Made by a program: the position numbers and the translations under genes
Source of the DNA: a virus
Virus record (IMG/VR): IMGVR_UViG_3300043811_000021
Coordinates: 1 to 64,000 of that record
Length of the DNA stretch: 64,000 nt
Strand: one strand, 5' to 3'
Notes under the pieces: model-generated
Told to the model about the DNA's origin: nothing
The model's input: the letters and a program-made list of their open reading frames with translations, nothing else
The model's database searches: none
In this document: piece by piece, positions 32,940-41,416 of the stretch
Layout: the number at the start of each line of letters is the position of its first letter
Numbering within the stretch: the first letter of the stretch is position 1

Positions 32940-33221
32940 TTACCAACTGTTATAAAACCTGATAATCTTCACATCTGGAGGCAGTATAGTTATATCTACC
33001 TCGTATCCTTCGCGCCCATCTTTTTGGTACTCAGAGACACACGGATGACCAAGAATCCCAACCTCAACTCCCAAGGGATCAGGTTCCACTCCATCGAAGA
33101 AATCTGTAATACTACTCGGAATCAACACTCCCGCCACTTGGCAAGCATAGTACGCTCGTTTCATCTTCTGCCACTTCTCATCCGGTGGCCTGAACCCTAC
33201 TACATGTGTTGACATACTCAT
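32940..33221 (-). CDS. Hypothetical protein, 93 aa
   Basis: Starts MSMSTHVVGFRPPDE. The pattern 'VVGFRPPDEKWQKMK…A' recurs in phage proteins and the C-terminus is beta-rich. Function unknown. Coupled to the gene upstream by a short overlap. Confidence 0.65.
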   Translation of the reverse strand: MSMSTHVVGFRPPDEKWQKMKRAYYACQVAGVLIPSSITDFFDGVEPDPLGVEVGILGHPCVSEYQKDGREGYEVDITILPPDVKIIRFYNSW

Positions 33222-33418
33222 GGCTTAAGCTCCTTTTTTGTCTTCCCGATGTCTGCTAAGTATGCATACTCAACTAGAGTTGCGGCGATCAAGAAACTCG
33301 CGAGGCGCAGAGCATATACCCACCATCCAAAAGTTATAGGAATATCAAATGCAACCTCAAGAACAAGGTAAGCTCCTACATACAGAAAAACGCTCTTTGT
33401 TCGATTCCTGCGCATCAT
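33218..33418 (-). CDS. Small membrane protein, 66 aa
   Basis: Starts MMRRNRTKSVF after GAGGGAGTA. Two hydrophobic stretches (about residues 9-25 and 32-50) separated by a turn. Charged tail (KTKKELKP). Role unknown. Confidence 0.65.
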   Translation of the reverse strand: MMRRNRTKSVFLYVGAYLVLEVAFDIPITFGWWVYALRLASFLIAATLVEYAYLADIGKTKKELKP

Positions 33419-33425
33419 TACTCCC

Positions 33426-33785
33426 TCAAAGAATATTGTTGATCTTCGCGTACAAGTCTGCCCACGCCGCCGTTTTGCATTGGTTAAGATAATTTGACAT
33501 CGGGTTAGTAGAGTGTTCTGGCCACCGAGCGCCTCGGATAACTTCACTCAAAGCAAAATCTGAGAAATACTCTACCGTTTCTTCGCCTGAGGCCGGACGC
33601 CGCCCTTGAAGCCGTAGGACTTGTGTATACACTTCCAGCTTCGCTGCCTGCTCGTAAAGACTTCCAGACCACTCAAGCGCGTGAGCCGAGTTTTCGTCTA
33701 GTTTTTCCCGAAACTCTTTGATGTACTTTTCGGCATACTTCTTCCCTAGCTCGGCTTCACATTCCAGTTCTTCTAAAGTGATCAA
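33426..33785 (-). CDS. Hypothetical helical protein, 119 aa
   Basis: Helical, charged first half (ITLEELECEAELGKKYAEKYIKEF). Not recognised. It is the second gene from the left-facing promoter. Confidence 0.6.
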   Translation of the reverse strand: MITLEELECEAELGKKYAEKYIKEFREKLDENSAHALEWSGSLYEQAAKLEVYTQVLRLQGRRPASGEETVEYFSDFALSEVIRGARWPEHSTNPMSNYLNQCKTAAWADLYAKINNIL

Positions 33786-33794
33786 GTGTCCCCC

Positions 33795-34166
33795 TCACCC
33801 TTCAATATTTTTGAACATCTCGACTTCCTGTAAAGCCAGTTTTCTGCCGATTTTGATTCCCCAATACAAGAATTCAAACTGCGGCTTAAACGCTTCCAAG
33901 TTGGCCAAGATTGCCTCTGAAATAGAGTCAGACGTACTATCCCCTTTTAGAGAATTACGCGCCATAAATTCCCCTACACTCTTCGCGCTCATAGCTGTCA
34001 TTAGGAAACCGCACAGGATACTTGCGTTAATTTTCTTATCTCTGACAATCTCCTCCACGATCTCCCGGAAGTCGCCCCCAACCGCTAAACCAAAGTTTTT
34101 GCGGGTGAATTCCTTGCTGGTCTCCATTTCCTCAACTAGCATCGCTCTGATTTTATTTCCCACCAT
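33795..34166 (-). CDS. First gene of the leftward operon, 123 aa
   Basis: Starts MVGNKIRAMLVEEM after GGAGGAG, with the promoter at 34197-34225 above it. Mostly helical. Not recognised; being the first gene it could be an early regulator. The upstream in-frame starts lie inside the promoter. Confidence 0.65.
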   Translation of the reverse strand: MVGNKIRAMLVEEMETSKEFTRKNFGLAVGGDFREIVEEIVRDKKINASILCGFLMTAMSAKSVGEFMARNSLKGDSTSDSISEAILANLEAFKPQFEFLYWGIKIGRKLALQEVEMFKNIEG

Positions 34167-34196
34167 CTTTTCCTCTCCTCCGACTTCAATGAACTC

Positions 34197-34225
34197 ACCA
34201 TAAACCAATATCCTGCGCATGTCAA
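34197..34225 (-). promoter_or_regulatory. Promoter for the leftward operon
   Basis: On the - strand: TTGACA (34220-34225), 17 bases, TATGGT (34197-34202). The spacer contains GCGCAGGATATT, a copy of a motif found six times in the window. The transcript would have a 24-base leader with a Shine-Dalgarno site before ATG 34166. Confidence 0.75.
34207..34218 (-). repeat. GCGCAGGATAAT-type motif, copy 1
   Basis: GCGCAGGATATT on the - strand, inside the spacer of the leftward promoter. Confidence 0.6.
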
Positions 34226-34338
34226 GAATAAAAAGTGTGGAATTTGAATTATTTTTTCTCGTTGATTCTATTATATTTACGTATATATATTCCACTTGTT
34301 ATTTTTATGATAATAACACATCTAGCGGCCAAAAGTAG

Positions 34339-34350
34339 GCGCAGGATAAT
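34339..34350 (+). repeat. GCGCAGGATAAT motif, copy 2
   Basis: Exact GCGCAGGATAAT on the + strand in the divergent control region, about 30 bases before the rightward promoter. Confidence 0.6.
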
Positions 34351-34381
34351 GAAAGTAAAGGGCTTAACCAAAATTTAGGGC

Positions 34382-34410
34382 TTGACAACATTTTTTCGGT
34401 TTGGTAGGGT
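34382..34410 (+). promoter_or_regulatory. Rightward promoter TTGACA-N17-TAGGGT
   Basis: TTGACA 34382-34387 and TAGGGT 34405-34410 with 17-base spacing. The transcript start would be near 34417, giving a 160-base structured leader before the replication gene. Confidence 0.75.
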
Positions 34411-34441
34411 TGATTTGTCTAGCGACGGTTAGACACCTCCA

Positions 34442-34514
34442 GCCGGTGAAAAGTTCCAGGGGTCGTTCCAGCAGCGGCCCCTGAGCAACTTTAGGCTGAA
34501 GGGAATTCACCGGC
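34442..34514 (+). ncRNA. Structured RNA leader before the replication gene
   Basis: GCCGGTGAA (34442-34450) pairs with TTCACCGGC (34506-34514), nine bases perfect. Inside, AAGTT (34451-34455) pairs with AACTT (34487-34491) and AGGGG (34458-34462) with CCCCT (34478-34482). The nested stems suggest a riboswitch-like or attenuation leader, or an origin structure. No known class recognised. Confidence 0.5.
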
Positions 34515-34577
34515 AAACTTTTCTCTCCGCAATCATAATTTTTGCGCTGCGAGGAAATCCTTGCCCTTTGGGGCTTA

Positions 34578-35441
34578 ATGGCTAACGCTTGGTTTCGCTT
34601 GTACTCGGAATTTGCTCACGACCCTAAAGTGCAGACCATGCCGGTCGCTATGCAGAGGCATCTCATAATGCTGTTCTGTCTGCGCTGCGAGGGTAAGCCA
34701 CTCCGAAAATATTCTGACGAAGAGATCGCCTATTTTCTCCAAATCACACCACTAGAATTGCCTCCAGTGAAGTCGATTTTAGAAAAAAAGGGATTTATAG
34801 ATAATACATGGGAAATACTAAATTGGGATAAAAGACAATATGTTTCAGATTCATCGACAGACCGTGTTCGTCAATATCGAGAGCGGATGAAACAGGATGA
34901 AACGTTACTGAAACGTGGTGAAACGGAAAATGTAACGGTCCCAGAACAGATACAGAACAGAACAGATACAGAGCAGAAACAGAAAAAGCCTGCCGCAAAG
35001 GCAAAGCCTTTGCAGTTTATTTTGCCGGATTGGATAGACAAAAATGCTTGGGCTGGATTTGAGGAAATGCGGAAGAAAAAAAGAGCGCCGATGACCGACA
35101 GAGCGAGAGCCGGAATAGTGCAGGATTTAGAAAAACTTTGTCCTGTCGGGGATAACGGCGCAGCGATTTTAGATCAAAGCACAAAGAAATGCTGGTCTGG
35201 AGTATTTCCACTTTCAAGAGTTAATGGGGGATTTAATGCCAATTTACCTACAGGAAAGACAGATTCCAATATGGCAATTCTCGAAGAGCTTATCGCTGAG
35301 GACCAACATCGAAGCCGCGCTGCTGAAAATGGCTTCATGCAGGCAGGCGAAGACGAGCAAGATGGACCTCCAACTTTACTCGTCGATTCTGGAGCCGCTA
35401 GACATGAGAGCTTTTCAGGTGGCGATGGCTATGATTTCTGA
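34578..35441 (+). CDS. Replisome organiser / replication initiator-like protein
   Basis: 287 aa from ATG 34578. The opening 'MANAWFRLYSEFAHDPKVQTM' and 'LIMLFCLRCEGKP' match phage replisome organisers. A central hydrophilic linker (about 100-145) is followed by a helical region and an acidic end. Such proteins load the replicative helicase at the phage origin, which fits the adjacent control region and downstream helicase. Confidence 0.8.
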   Translation: MANAWFRLYSEFAHDPKVQTMPVAMQRHLIMLFCLRCEGKPLRKYSDEEIAYFLQITPLELPPVKSILEKKGFIDNTWEILNWDKRQYVSDSSTDRVRQYRERMKQDETLLKRGETENVTVPEQIQNRTDTEQKQKKPAAKAKPLQFILPDWIDKNAWAGFEEMRKKKRAPMTDRARAGIVQDLEKLCPVGDNGAAILDQSTKKCWSGVFPLSRVNGGFNANLPTGKTDSNMAILEELIAEDQHRSRAAENGFMQAGEDEQDGPPTLLVDSGAARHESFSGGDGYDF

Positions 35442-35601
35442 ATCTGAGCGCCAAGAGGGAGAAACAGCCTTCCCGTCGTTAGGAACGATCCTGGCGGCAA
35501 TGGAAGAGGCTAGAGAGCGGTTCCCTGTGTTCTCGCAGGGGGCTACAGAAGTGAATACTACTCCGGTGTTTGCGGAGAATAAGCAGAAGAGGTTGGCATG
35601 A
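35362..35601 (+). CDS. Putative helicase-loader-like protein, 79 aa
   Basis: ATG 35362 starts 'MDLQLYSSILEPLDMRAF', with helices typical of small replication proteins ('AMAMISESERQEGETAFPSLGTIL'). It overlaps the organiser gene's end by 80 bases in another frame. A role as helicase loader is suggested by position only. Confidence 0.55.
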   Translation: MDLQLYSSILEPLDMRAFQVAMAMISESERQEGETAFPSLGTILAAMEEARERFPVFSQGATEVNTTPVFAENKQKRLA

Positions 35602-36218
35602 GGATAGGAACTAAAAGCGTCTTATTCGGCGCACACTGCTTTTTTCTACATCCTTGGTTCGTTGCGCTGGGATGGTGGAAGCTCTACGGATTTCCGTTTG
35701 ACCCGCGCCTATGGGTTGCGTTCTTTGTTCACGATCTGGGCTACATCGGTAAACCGAACATGGACGGACCTGAAGGCGAGAGGCATGTGGAGTTTGGAGC
35801 GAAGATTATGTCACGGATTTTCGACCCTCTTGAAAACTACTACAACATATATCTTGAAGACGGAACGCCTATCGGAAAATGGGGACAGTTTTCACTTTAC
35901 CACTCCCGTTACTATGCCAAAGCGAACGGAGTACAACCATCACGTCTATGCTTCGCAGACAAACTCTCATTCCCGCTTACACCTCGCTGGTTATATCTTC
36001 CTGCGGTCACTGCTACTGGAGAGATAAATGAATATCTAAAGAACGCCCAGAAAGCCGATAGTGGACATTGGAAACCTACAGGGTATGACAAGAAACTCTG
36101 GCATAAACAACTTTGCGAGTACATGATCAAGTGGGTCAATGAGCATAAAGATGGAGCACAGGATACATGGACTGATGCGAAACGTCATGCAAAAACTGAC
36201 AGTGGAGTGTGGCAATGA
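35598..36218 (+). CDS. HD-like phage protein, 206 aa
   Basis: 'FFVHDLGYIGKPNMDGPEGERHVEFGA' (about residues 42-68) has an HD doublet, and 'YHSRYYAK…FADKLS' (about 101-124) supplies further His and Asp residues expected of HD metal-hydrolases. The substrate, perhaps a nucleotide, is unknown. It is coupled to neighbours on both sides. Confidence 0.65.
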   Translation: MRIGTKSVLFGAHCFFLHPWFVALGWWKLYGFPFDPRLWVAFFVHDLGYIGKPNMDGPEGERHVEFGAKIMSRIFDPLENYYNIYLEDGTPIGKWGQFSLYHSRYYAKANGVQPSRLCFADKLSFPLTPRWLYLPAVTATGEINEYLKNAQKADSGHWKPTGYDKKLWHKQLCEYMIKWVNEHKDGAQDTWTDAKRHAKTDSGVWQ

Positions 36219-37678
36219 GTTTTGACGATCTTGACGATTTCTTCGCATCCGACGAAGTTCCTGAGCCGCCGCCAGAGATTGCAGCGCCCGTACAAGAGCC
36301 GCCGAAGAAGAACGGATACAAGTCTACGCCTAATGCTGTATTTGATGCTGGATTACCGTCCAATGTAGATGCAGAAAAGACGGTACTTGGAGCCGCGCTG
36401 CTTGACAATGCTTGCATTAAAGAAATTCTTCAAGAACTTGAGCCGGATGATTTTTCTCTTGATTCGAATCGCAGAATATGCCATAGAATGGCTGACCTAT
36501 ATAACTCCGGCCACGCGGTCGATATCGTCACACTCGTAGCAGAATTGGAAAAGCATAAAGAACGTGATTCTGTCGGCGGAGTGGCTTACTTAGCCAGTCT
36601 CACCGAAGGATTACCACGCCGTCCAGTCATTGATGAATACCTTCGTATTCTCGTAGATAAAAGCATACTTCGTAAGATCATGCTCATCAACTCTGCGTCT
36701 ATCGCCAGAGCCGCAGACCAAAGTGAGACTGCCTTAGAGGTATTCGGCGCACTCGAATTACAGTTACAAGTAATCAAAGATAGAACTAAGGCTCTGCTAC
36801 GCCGGAGAAATCCAGAACCTTTCTTTGTTGGATACAGAACATTCGCCAGCACTCATCCTGATGAAATTGAGTGGACAGTGGAAGGAATAATTCAGAAAGA
36901 CGGCAATGGATTAATTCTTGGCGATTCAGGAACGTCAAAATCTTTGTTGATTTTTGATCTTGCATTACACCTTGTAGGCGGTGTACAGTGGTTCCATCAT
37001 AAAGTCCCAAGCAGGGTAAAAGTAGGACTTGTAGCGAGGGAAGATTCACCTGGGTTATCTCATAGCAGACTTACGAGAATGAGAGCAGGAGCCTCTGAGT
37101 CCTTAGCGACGTTTCTTGAATATGTTGATCTTGAAGACTGGTTATACGTCCACACACGCGCACAAAGAGAAACATGGAGTTTACAAAAAGAGGCAGATAT
37201 TCAGGAGATCATCGAAGCTACAAAAGAAAGAGGAATTCAGTTTTTATTCTTCGATGTTTTCAGAACTCTATGGGAAGGGAATGAAAACGACAATCAAGAG
37301 ACTGCGAGAGTCCTTGAATCTGCAAAACGAATCGGGAGAGAGGCTAACTGCCAAGTCTGCATCGTCCATCATCTTTCCAAAAGTGATCGTGGGACAATTT
37401 TCGATAGAGCGAGAGGCGGAGGAATCAACGGATGGAAAGAATGGGGTATAGGTCTAACGGTTGAGAATCCAGATGCAAGTCCTAAAGATCAGATCAGAAA
37501 GATGGTTTTTCATACTAAAGCATCTGTATCATCTGATCCTATTCACTACCGGATCGACGGATACGACTCTAAGCTATGCTTAGAAGAAGTCGATCCTCCA
37601 ACACAGCAATACAGTTACAAAAAAGGAAAGAAAAAAGAAGAACCAGTCCAGGACCATATTTCTTGGAACAAGGACTAG
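36215..37678 (+). CDS. DnaB-N domain fused to a RepA-type (AAA_25) helicase
   Basis: 487 aa. After a Pro-rich start, residues about 46-160 form a DnaB N-terminal domain ('VDAEKTVLGAALLDNACI…DSNRRICHRM'). The second half is a hexameric RecA-type ATPase: Walker A GDSGTSKS (about 236-243), Walker B 'IQFLFFDVFRTLW' (about 337-349), then 'VHHLSKSDRGT'. This pairs a DnaB-like loader interface with a RepA-like motor. It is probably the phage's replicative helicase. Confidence 0.8.
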   Translation: MSFDDLDDFFASDEVPEPPPEIAAPVQEPPKKNGYKSTPNAVFDAGLPSNVDAEKTVLGAALLDNACIKEILQELEPDDFSLDSNRRICHRMADLYNSGHAVDIVTLVAELEKHKERDSVGGVAYLASLTEGLPRRPVIDEYLRILVDKSILRKIMLINSASIARAADQSETALEVFGALELQLQVIKDRTKALLRRRNPEPFFVGYRTFASTHPDEIEWTVEGIIQKDGNGLILGDSGTSKSLLIFDLALHLVGGVQWFHHKVPSRVKVGLVAREDSPGLSHSRLTRMRAGASESLATFLEYVDLEDWLYVHTRAQRETWSLQKEADIQEIIEATKERGIQFLFFDVFRTLWEGNENDNQETARVLESAKRIGREANCQVCIVHHLSKSDRGTIFDRARGGGINGWKEWGIGLTVENPDASPKDQIRKMVFHTKASVSSDPIHYRIDGYDSKLCLEEVDPPTQQYSYKKGKKKEEPVQDHISWNKD

Positions 37679-37685
37679 GAGCATC

Positions 37686-37904
37686 ATGGCACAATCGGCG
37701 ACATGGGCACCAGAGAAAGAAACACTAACAGAATTCAATGCGCGGCTCGATAGAGAGGATATAGAGGCCATGACAGTGAAGTGTCCTCTCGAATCATGCG
37801 GCGCTGAGGTAGGCCAACCGTGCGTTACGGATTCTGGTATAAAGAGAATTCGACATGCACGGCGTATATGGGTAGCTAGGAGGGGAAATGACAATAAGAT
37901 GTGA
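37686..37904 (+). CDS. Small zinc-finger protein, 72 aa
   Basis: 'VKCPLESCGAEVGQPCVTDSGIKRIRHARR' (about 31-60) has the Cys/His order of phage zinc-finger proteins described as CP-C-A-G-PC…H. Likely DNA- or RNA-binding. Confidence 0.75.
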   Translation: MAQSATWAPEKETLTEFNARLDREDIEAMTVKCPLESCGAEVGQPCVTDSGIKRIRHARRIWVARRGNDNKM

Positions 37905-38064
37905 TGATGAGATAGAATGTCCTTATTGCGGTCACATGAACGAACCTGATCCGCCGCGCATCACTGATACTGCGATGGATTGCGAAAAGTGCGAGAAGCA
38001 CTTCAGATTCTACTCGGAGGCGACAATAACTTACTACAGCAGTAAGATTGATGGGGAAGAATAA
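37888..38064 (+). CDS. Small zinc-ribbon protein, 58 aa
   Basis: Starts MTIRCDDEIECPYCG after AGGAGGGGAA. Two Cys pairs (CPYC, CEKC) make a zinc ribbon. It overlaps the previous gene by 17 bases. Confidence 0.65.
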   Translation: MTIRCDDEIECPYCGHMNEPDPPRITDTAMDCEKCEKHFRFYSEATITYYSSKIDGEE

Positions 38065-38082
38065 TGACTACTAGGAGGCGGA

Positions 38083-38865
38083 ATGGGTAAGACATCGATT
38101 TCGTGGACATCGACTATATTACCTAACGGAGATATATCTCCAGGATTTTCATTTAATCCGTGGTGGGGATGTACTGAAATCTCTTCTGGCTGCGACAACT
38201 GCTATGCGCGTGTCTTAGATGGTCGTTGGGGCGGTGAATCGCATTGGGGAAAGGGCGTACCTCGTAAAACCATGAGCGATAGCTACTGGAGACAGCCTTT
38301 GCGGTGGGATGCAATTGCTGCGAAGGATGGTATCAAGCATAAAGTCTTCTGTGCATCAATGGCAGATATAATGGACGATGAGGCTCCAGAAGGACAGCGT
38401 GATAGGTTATGGGAACTGATTCATAACACTCCTAACCTAATCTGGCTACTTCTTACCAAGCGTCCACAGAGATATGCTAAATATCTTCCGCTATTCAACT
38501 GCCCGAAAAATATATGGTTAGGTACAAGTGCGGAAGATCAATCCAACTATAATTTGCGCTGGCCATATCTTAAGTTCGCAGCAGAGGCTAGAGAACTAAT
38601 TAGTTTTATTAGTTACGAACCAGCATTAGGCCCTTTGGAATTAAGGCAAAAGGACGGCAGACCAAACTGGGTAATATGCGGGGCAGAAAGCGGGAATAAC
38701 CGTCGCGACATGGAACAAGACTGGGCGAATAATCTACGATTTGAGTGCGAGAACGACGGAGTTTCGTTTTGGATGAAACAGATGGGCGCTAGGACTCCAG
38801 AGGAAGGTAGTAAGTTAATTCCTGCTCACTTGCTTATACGTCAATTTCCGGGAGAGACTAAATGA
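38083..38865 (+). CDS. DUF5131 (phage Gp37/Gp68) family protein
   Basis: 260 aa. Signature features: 'WWGCTEISSGCDNCYA' (about residues 27-42), 'LLLTKRPQRY' and 'VICGAESGNNRRDM'. The CxxxxxGCxxCY cluster resembles metal or Fe-S-binding proteins. The biochemical role remains unknown even though the family is common in phages. Confidence 0.85.
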   Translation: MGKTSISWTSTILPNGDISPGFSFNPWWGCTEISSGCDNCYARVLDGRWGGESHWGKGVPRKTMSDSYWRQPLRWDAIAAKDGIKHKVFCASMADIMDDEAPEGQRDRLWELIHNTPNLIWLLLTKRPQRYAKYLPLFNCPKNIWLGTSAEDQSNYNLRWPYLKFAAEARELISFISYEPALGPLELRQKDGRPNWVICGAESGNNRRDMEQDWANNLRFECENDGVSFWMKQMGARTPEEGSKLIPAHLLIRQFPGETK

Positions 38866-39293
38866 TTCTTTCAGGCGCAGATATAAATCAGTATATCAAG
38901 TACGGAGGTCTGTCTTTTTCTCCAGAGTTACGCGAAGATCAGTTTCAACAGAATGGAATAGACCTGATCCTTAACGAAGTTGAGTTAGTGCGTAAAGGAG
39001 TAGACATTTCTTTCTATCTCGGTAGTACGAGAGAGTACGTGCAGATGCCGAATGATCTTATGGGAGACGTAGCGTTAAGATCGACTATGGCTCGTGGGAT
39101 AATGCTCATGCCGAACACAAAGGTAGACGCAGGATTTCACGGAAACATTACTCTGGAAATATGGGCATGGAACGATGTAGAATTACCTATCGGGGAGAGA
39201 TTTGTACATTTTGTTCTTCATAAGTTAGCTAGTCCATCAGAACCATATTCCGGTAAGTACCAAGGGCAGACAGGGATTACTCATGCAAAATAG
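38862..39293 (+). CDS. dcd: dCTP deaminase / dUTPase-fold protein
   Basis: 143 aa. 'ALRSTMARGIMLMP' (about 72-85) and 'QGQTGITHAK' at the end match dCTP deaminase family motifs (RSSxAR, and GxTGI). It would make dUTP from dCTP, feeding thymidylate synthesis. The protein is shorter than bacterial Dcd (about 180-190 aa), so a trimmed or regulatory variant is possible. Confidence 0.8.
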   Translation: MILSGADINQYIKYGGLSFSPELREDQFQQNGIDLILNEVELVRKGVDISFYLGSTREYVQMPNDLMGDVALRSTMARGIMLMPNTKVDAGFHGNITLEIWAWNDVELPIGERFVHFVLHKLASPSEPYSGKYQGQTGITHAK

Positions 39294-39302
39294 GGAGGGA
39301 AA

Positions 39303-39932
39303 ATGTTCAAAGAAGAAACAGTAGTTATGTACGACAGTCCCGAAGCGGCGACACTGGTTGAGATGAAAGGGTGGAAATCTCGATTAGGTCACTTTTATCC
39401 AGGAGACAACCCAAGCAGTGAACACGGAGCTAGGTGGTCGGGGTGTACGCATCAAACATGCGTCTGCGGGAACATTTATGAACATGGAAGAGTGAGGTGT
39501 AATTCCTGTCAAGCAAAGATCGACTGCGAAAAATACTACGCTCTTCCTATTGCGAACTGGGATGGAATCACTCCTACTTGCGACGATGAGCGAGATAAAT
39601 ATTTCTGGACAAAAGAAGAGTTGATGGATGAGATGTATTGGCAACTCGAAGAAGCCAAGAAGCGCGGTGAAGAGCCAGAGATGCATGTTGTTATCGCCGA
39701 ACCTCATTACCTTCATCAACTCGATGGCTCCGAATGGTCTGATGATCTTCCTGATGAGGGAGACGGAGAACTGCCCGACGAAGTGGGAGCCGCAATAGAC
39801 GCTCTGAACGCCGTACTGAAAGAGCAAGGACCATCCTGCTGGTATCCAGGTAAAGAGCGTATTGACATGGATAAACTATGGAAGGAATTAAAGGAAGGAT
39901 TATCTAAGGAGTCAGATAACAATGCCAATTAA
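39303..39932 (+). CDS. Phage hypothetical protein with Cys pairs, 209 aa
   Basis: 'CVCGNIYEHGRVRCNSCQAKI' (about 53-73) holds two Cys pairs as in a zinc ribbon. The rest is acidic (DEGDGELPDEVGAA) with Trp residues. Such proteins occur in many phages with no known function. It overlaps the next small gene. Confidence 0.65.
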   Translation: MFKEETVVMYDSPEAATLVEMKGWKSRLGHFYPGDNPSSEHGARWSGCTHQTCVCGNIYEHGRVRCNSCQAKIDCEKYYALPIANWDGITPTCDDERDKYFWTKEELMDEMYWQLEEAKKRGEEPEMHVVIAEPHYLHQLDGSEWSDDLPDEGDGELPDEVGAAIDALNAVLKEQGPSCWYPGKERIDMDKLWKELKEGLSKESDNNAN

Positions 39933-40101
39933 ACGCAGAAAGAAGACTGGAGGACGAAAGGTAAATCCAATCCTTCAGGCGTACACTGAGAAATACAAAT
40001 TGACTCCTAAACAAAGAGAGTTAACTGCAAAGTGCCTTGTTCAGTTGGCTCTTTGCCAAAGCGAAGAAGCGAGAAGACTAATACTGGGGGTGGCGGCATG
40101 A
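39922..40101 (+). CDS. Small basic protein, 59 aa
   Basis: Starts MPIKRRKKTGGRKVNP, strongly basic, then 'LTPKQRELTAKCLVQLALC', a likely nucleic-acid binding helix. Its stop overlaps the next ATG. Confidence 0.6.
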   Translation: MPIKRRKKTGGRKVNPILQAYTEKYKLTPKQRELTAKCLVQLALCQSEEARRLILGVAA

Positions 40102-40595
40102 GTGCAATAGCAGTTAACGATCAAGGTGTTATGAAGAGGCCGAGAGCCAACGATGAATGTGTCCTTCGCAGAGCAGCAGAATTAGCCCTACCAGAAGTAA
40201 AAGTATGGCTTGGTAATGATGGCTCTCCTGATTCTGAAGTTATTGAAGATTTGATGGAAACATTAGGAGAGATAGACGGATTTGCAATCGCTGATAGATT
40301 GCAGCATAGAAAACATTGGGATTGTGACTCTAGACTCGTTGACATATTAAACGGTAATTTTGTCAGTGATGCGCAAGATGAACTTGAGAAACAATGGGTT
40401 AAATGTTTAGGGATCACATTAGATATTCCTGTCGGCGCTCAGGTAAAAATCAAGCGTCTTCCGAGAGGGCTAACCGATGTTACGGGAGAAGTGGTAAAGC
40501 ACTATCCTGAATCTGCTAAGTACGGAGTTCGGACTCCAGAGCAGCCGAAAACTTCAAACTGGATTCTTCTGCCAGAAGATATTGAGTCTATATGA
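40098..40595 (+). CDS. Hypothetical protein, 165 aa
   Basis: The N-terminal 90 residues are acidic and helical, a common phage pattern ('DGFAIADRLQHRKHWDCDSRLVDIL'), followed by a KOW-like small beta barrel ('IPVGAQVKIKRLPRG…TGEVVKHY'). The barrel could bind nucleic acid. Function unknown. Confidence 0.6.
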   Translation: MSAIAVNDQGVMKRPRANDECVLRRAAELALPEVKVWLGNDGSPDSEVIEDLMETLGEIDGFAIADRLQHRKHWDCDSRLVDILNGNFVSDAQDELEKQWVKCLGITLDIPVGAQVKIKRLPRGLTDVTGEVVKHYPESAKYGVRTPEQPKTSNWILLPEDIESI

Positions 40596-40831
40596 CAACA
40601 ACATATCACCTTTGTATCAGTCTGACGGGCGCTCTTAGAAGCTGGAGAGACAGCGATTATATTGGTTGCTGCACGGATGCTGACGGCAGGACAATGGAGC
40701 CTTGGGAAGTGAAGGCATATTTTCTTGCTTGTGTGTCTGAGGGTAAAAAAGTAATTCCGATGGACTCCAGTTGCGATAACTTTGACTTTCAGGAAGGATG
40801 CTTGGGACATGAGGAGGTAGTAAATGAGTAG
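40592..40831 (+). CDS. Hypothetical protein, 79 aa
   Basis: Starts MTTTYHLCISLTGALR. Several Cys residues are spaced through the chain. Not recognised. Overlaps both neighbours. Confidence 0.6.
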   Translation: MTTTYHLCISLTGALRSWRDSDYIGCCTDADGRTMEPWEVKAYFLACVSEGKKVIPMDSSCDNFDFQEGCLGHEEVVNE

Positions 40832-41018
40832 GCGTATTGGAAATGTTACGGTTATAGAAGTTGAAGAAGATCGTCGCTGTGAATTATGTGGAGCAATAGA
40901 AGAATGTCGCCCGTATGGTCCAAAAGGTGAGCAAGTATGTTTCCAGTGTGGAATGAAGAATGAGAAAGCCGCTGAACGTCAATGCAATAAGCACCTTTTT
41001 GGAGAAGGTAATGCATGA
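40824..41018 (+). CDS. Small zinc-binding protein, 64 aa
   Basis: 'CELCGAIEECRPYG' and 'CFQCG' (about 19-45) are two Cys pairs of a zinc ribbon. Probably a DNA-binding accessory. Coupled to the HNH gene downstream by ATGA. Confidence 0.65.
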   Translation: MSRRIGNVTVIEVEEDRRCELCGAIEECRPYGPKGEQVCFQCGMKNEKAAERQCNKHLFGEGNA

Positions 41019-41416
41019 TTAAACGTACTCCCATAAAACGCAAAACTCCCCTGCGCTCCAAGAAGCCTGAGCCGCGCACAGAAAGGATTCCTTTGACTAT
41101 ACTGAGACCCGGTGAAGTGAAGAAAGAAGTAGAAGTCGAACACATATTCCGCGACGGTAGAACAAAGATAAATCAGAACTGTAAAGAGGGTCGTGATCTT
41201 TACCAATCTCGCAAGAGAATAGCATGGGAGGCGCAAGGGAAACTATGTGCTATCTGCCATAAGACTCTAGCATTTAGTGATTCACAGGTGGACCATAAGG
41301 AACCCCGAGGCATGGGCGCAGGAAAGATCGATGATCGCCAAGAGAATATTCAGGCTGTACACCCCATTTGCAATAGTCGTAAGGGGTCTATAAGAGACTT
41401 TGAGGATGTAGACTAA
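41015..41416 (+). CDS. HNH endonuclease
   Basis: 133 aa. 'KLCAICHKTLAFSDSQVDHKEPRGMG' (about residues 77-102) with 'NIQAVHPICNSRKGSI' (about 112-127) is a zinc-type HNH core. The N-terminus is very basic. It sits immediately before the methyltransferase with no gap, so it could be a free-standing mobile nuclease or a partner nuclease. Confidence 0.85.
   Translation: MIKRTPIKRKTPLRSKKPEPRTERIPLTILRPGEVKKEVEVEHIFRDGRTKINQNCKEGRDLYQSRKRIAWEAQGKLCAICHKTLAFSDSQVDHKEPRGMGAGKIDDRQENIQAVHPICNSRKGSIRDFEDVD

Larger units (their letters stand above)
34226..34577. other. AT-rich divergent control region, candidate origin
   Basis: About 350 bases with no gene. An AT-rich block (34230-34320), a GCGCAGGATAAT copy, the rightward promoter and a structured RNA leader sit between the two divergent operons. 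AGGGCTT occurs twice (near 34363 and 34377). The adjacent replisome organiser gene makes this a good origin candidate, but it is unproven. Confidence 0.5.
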
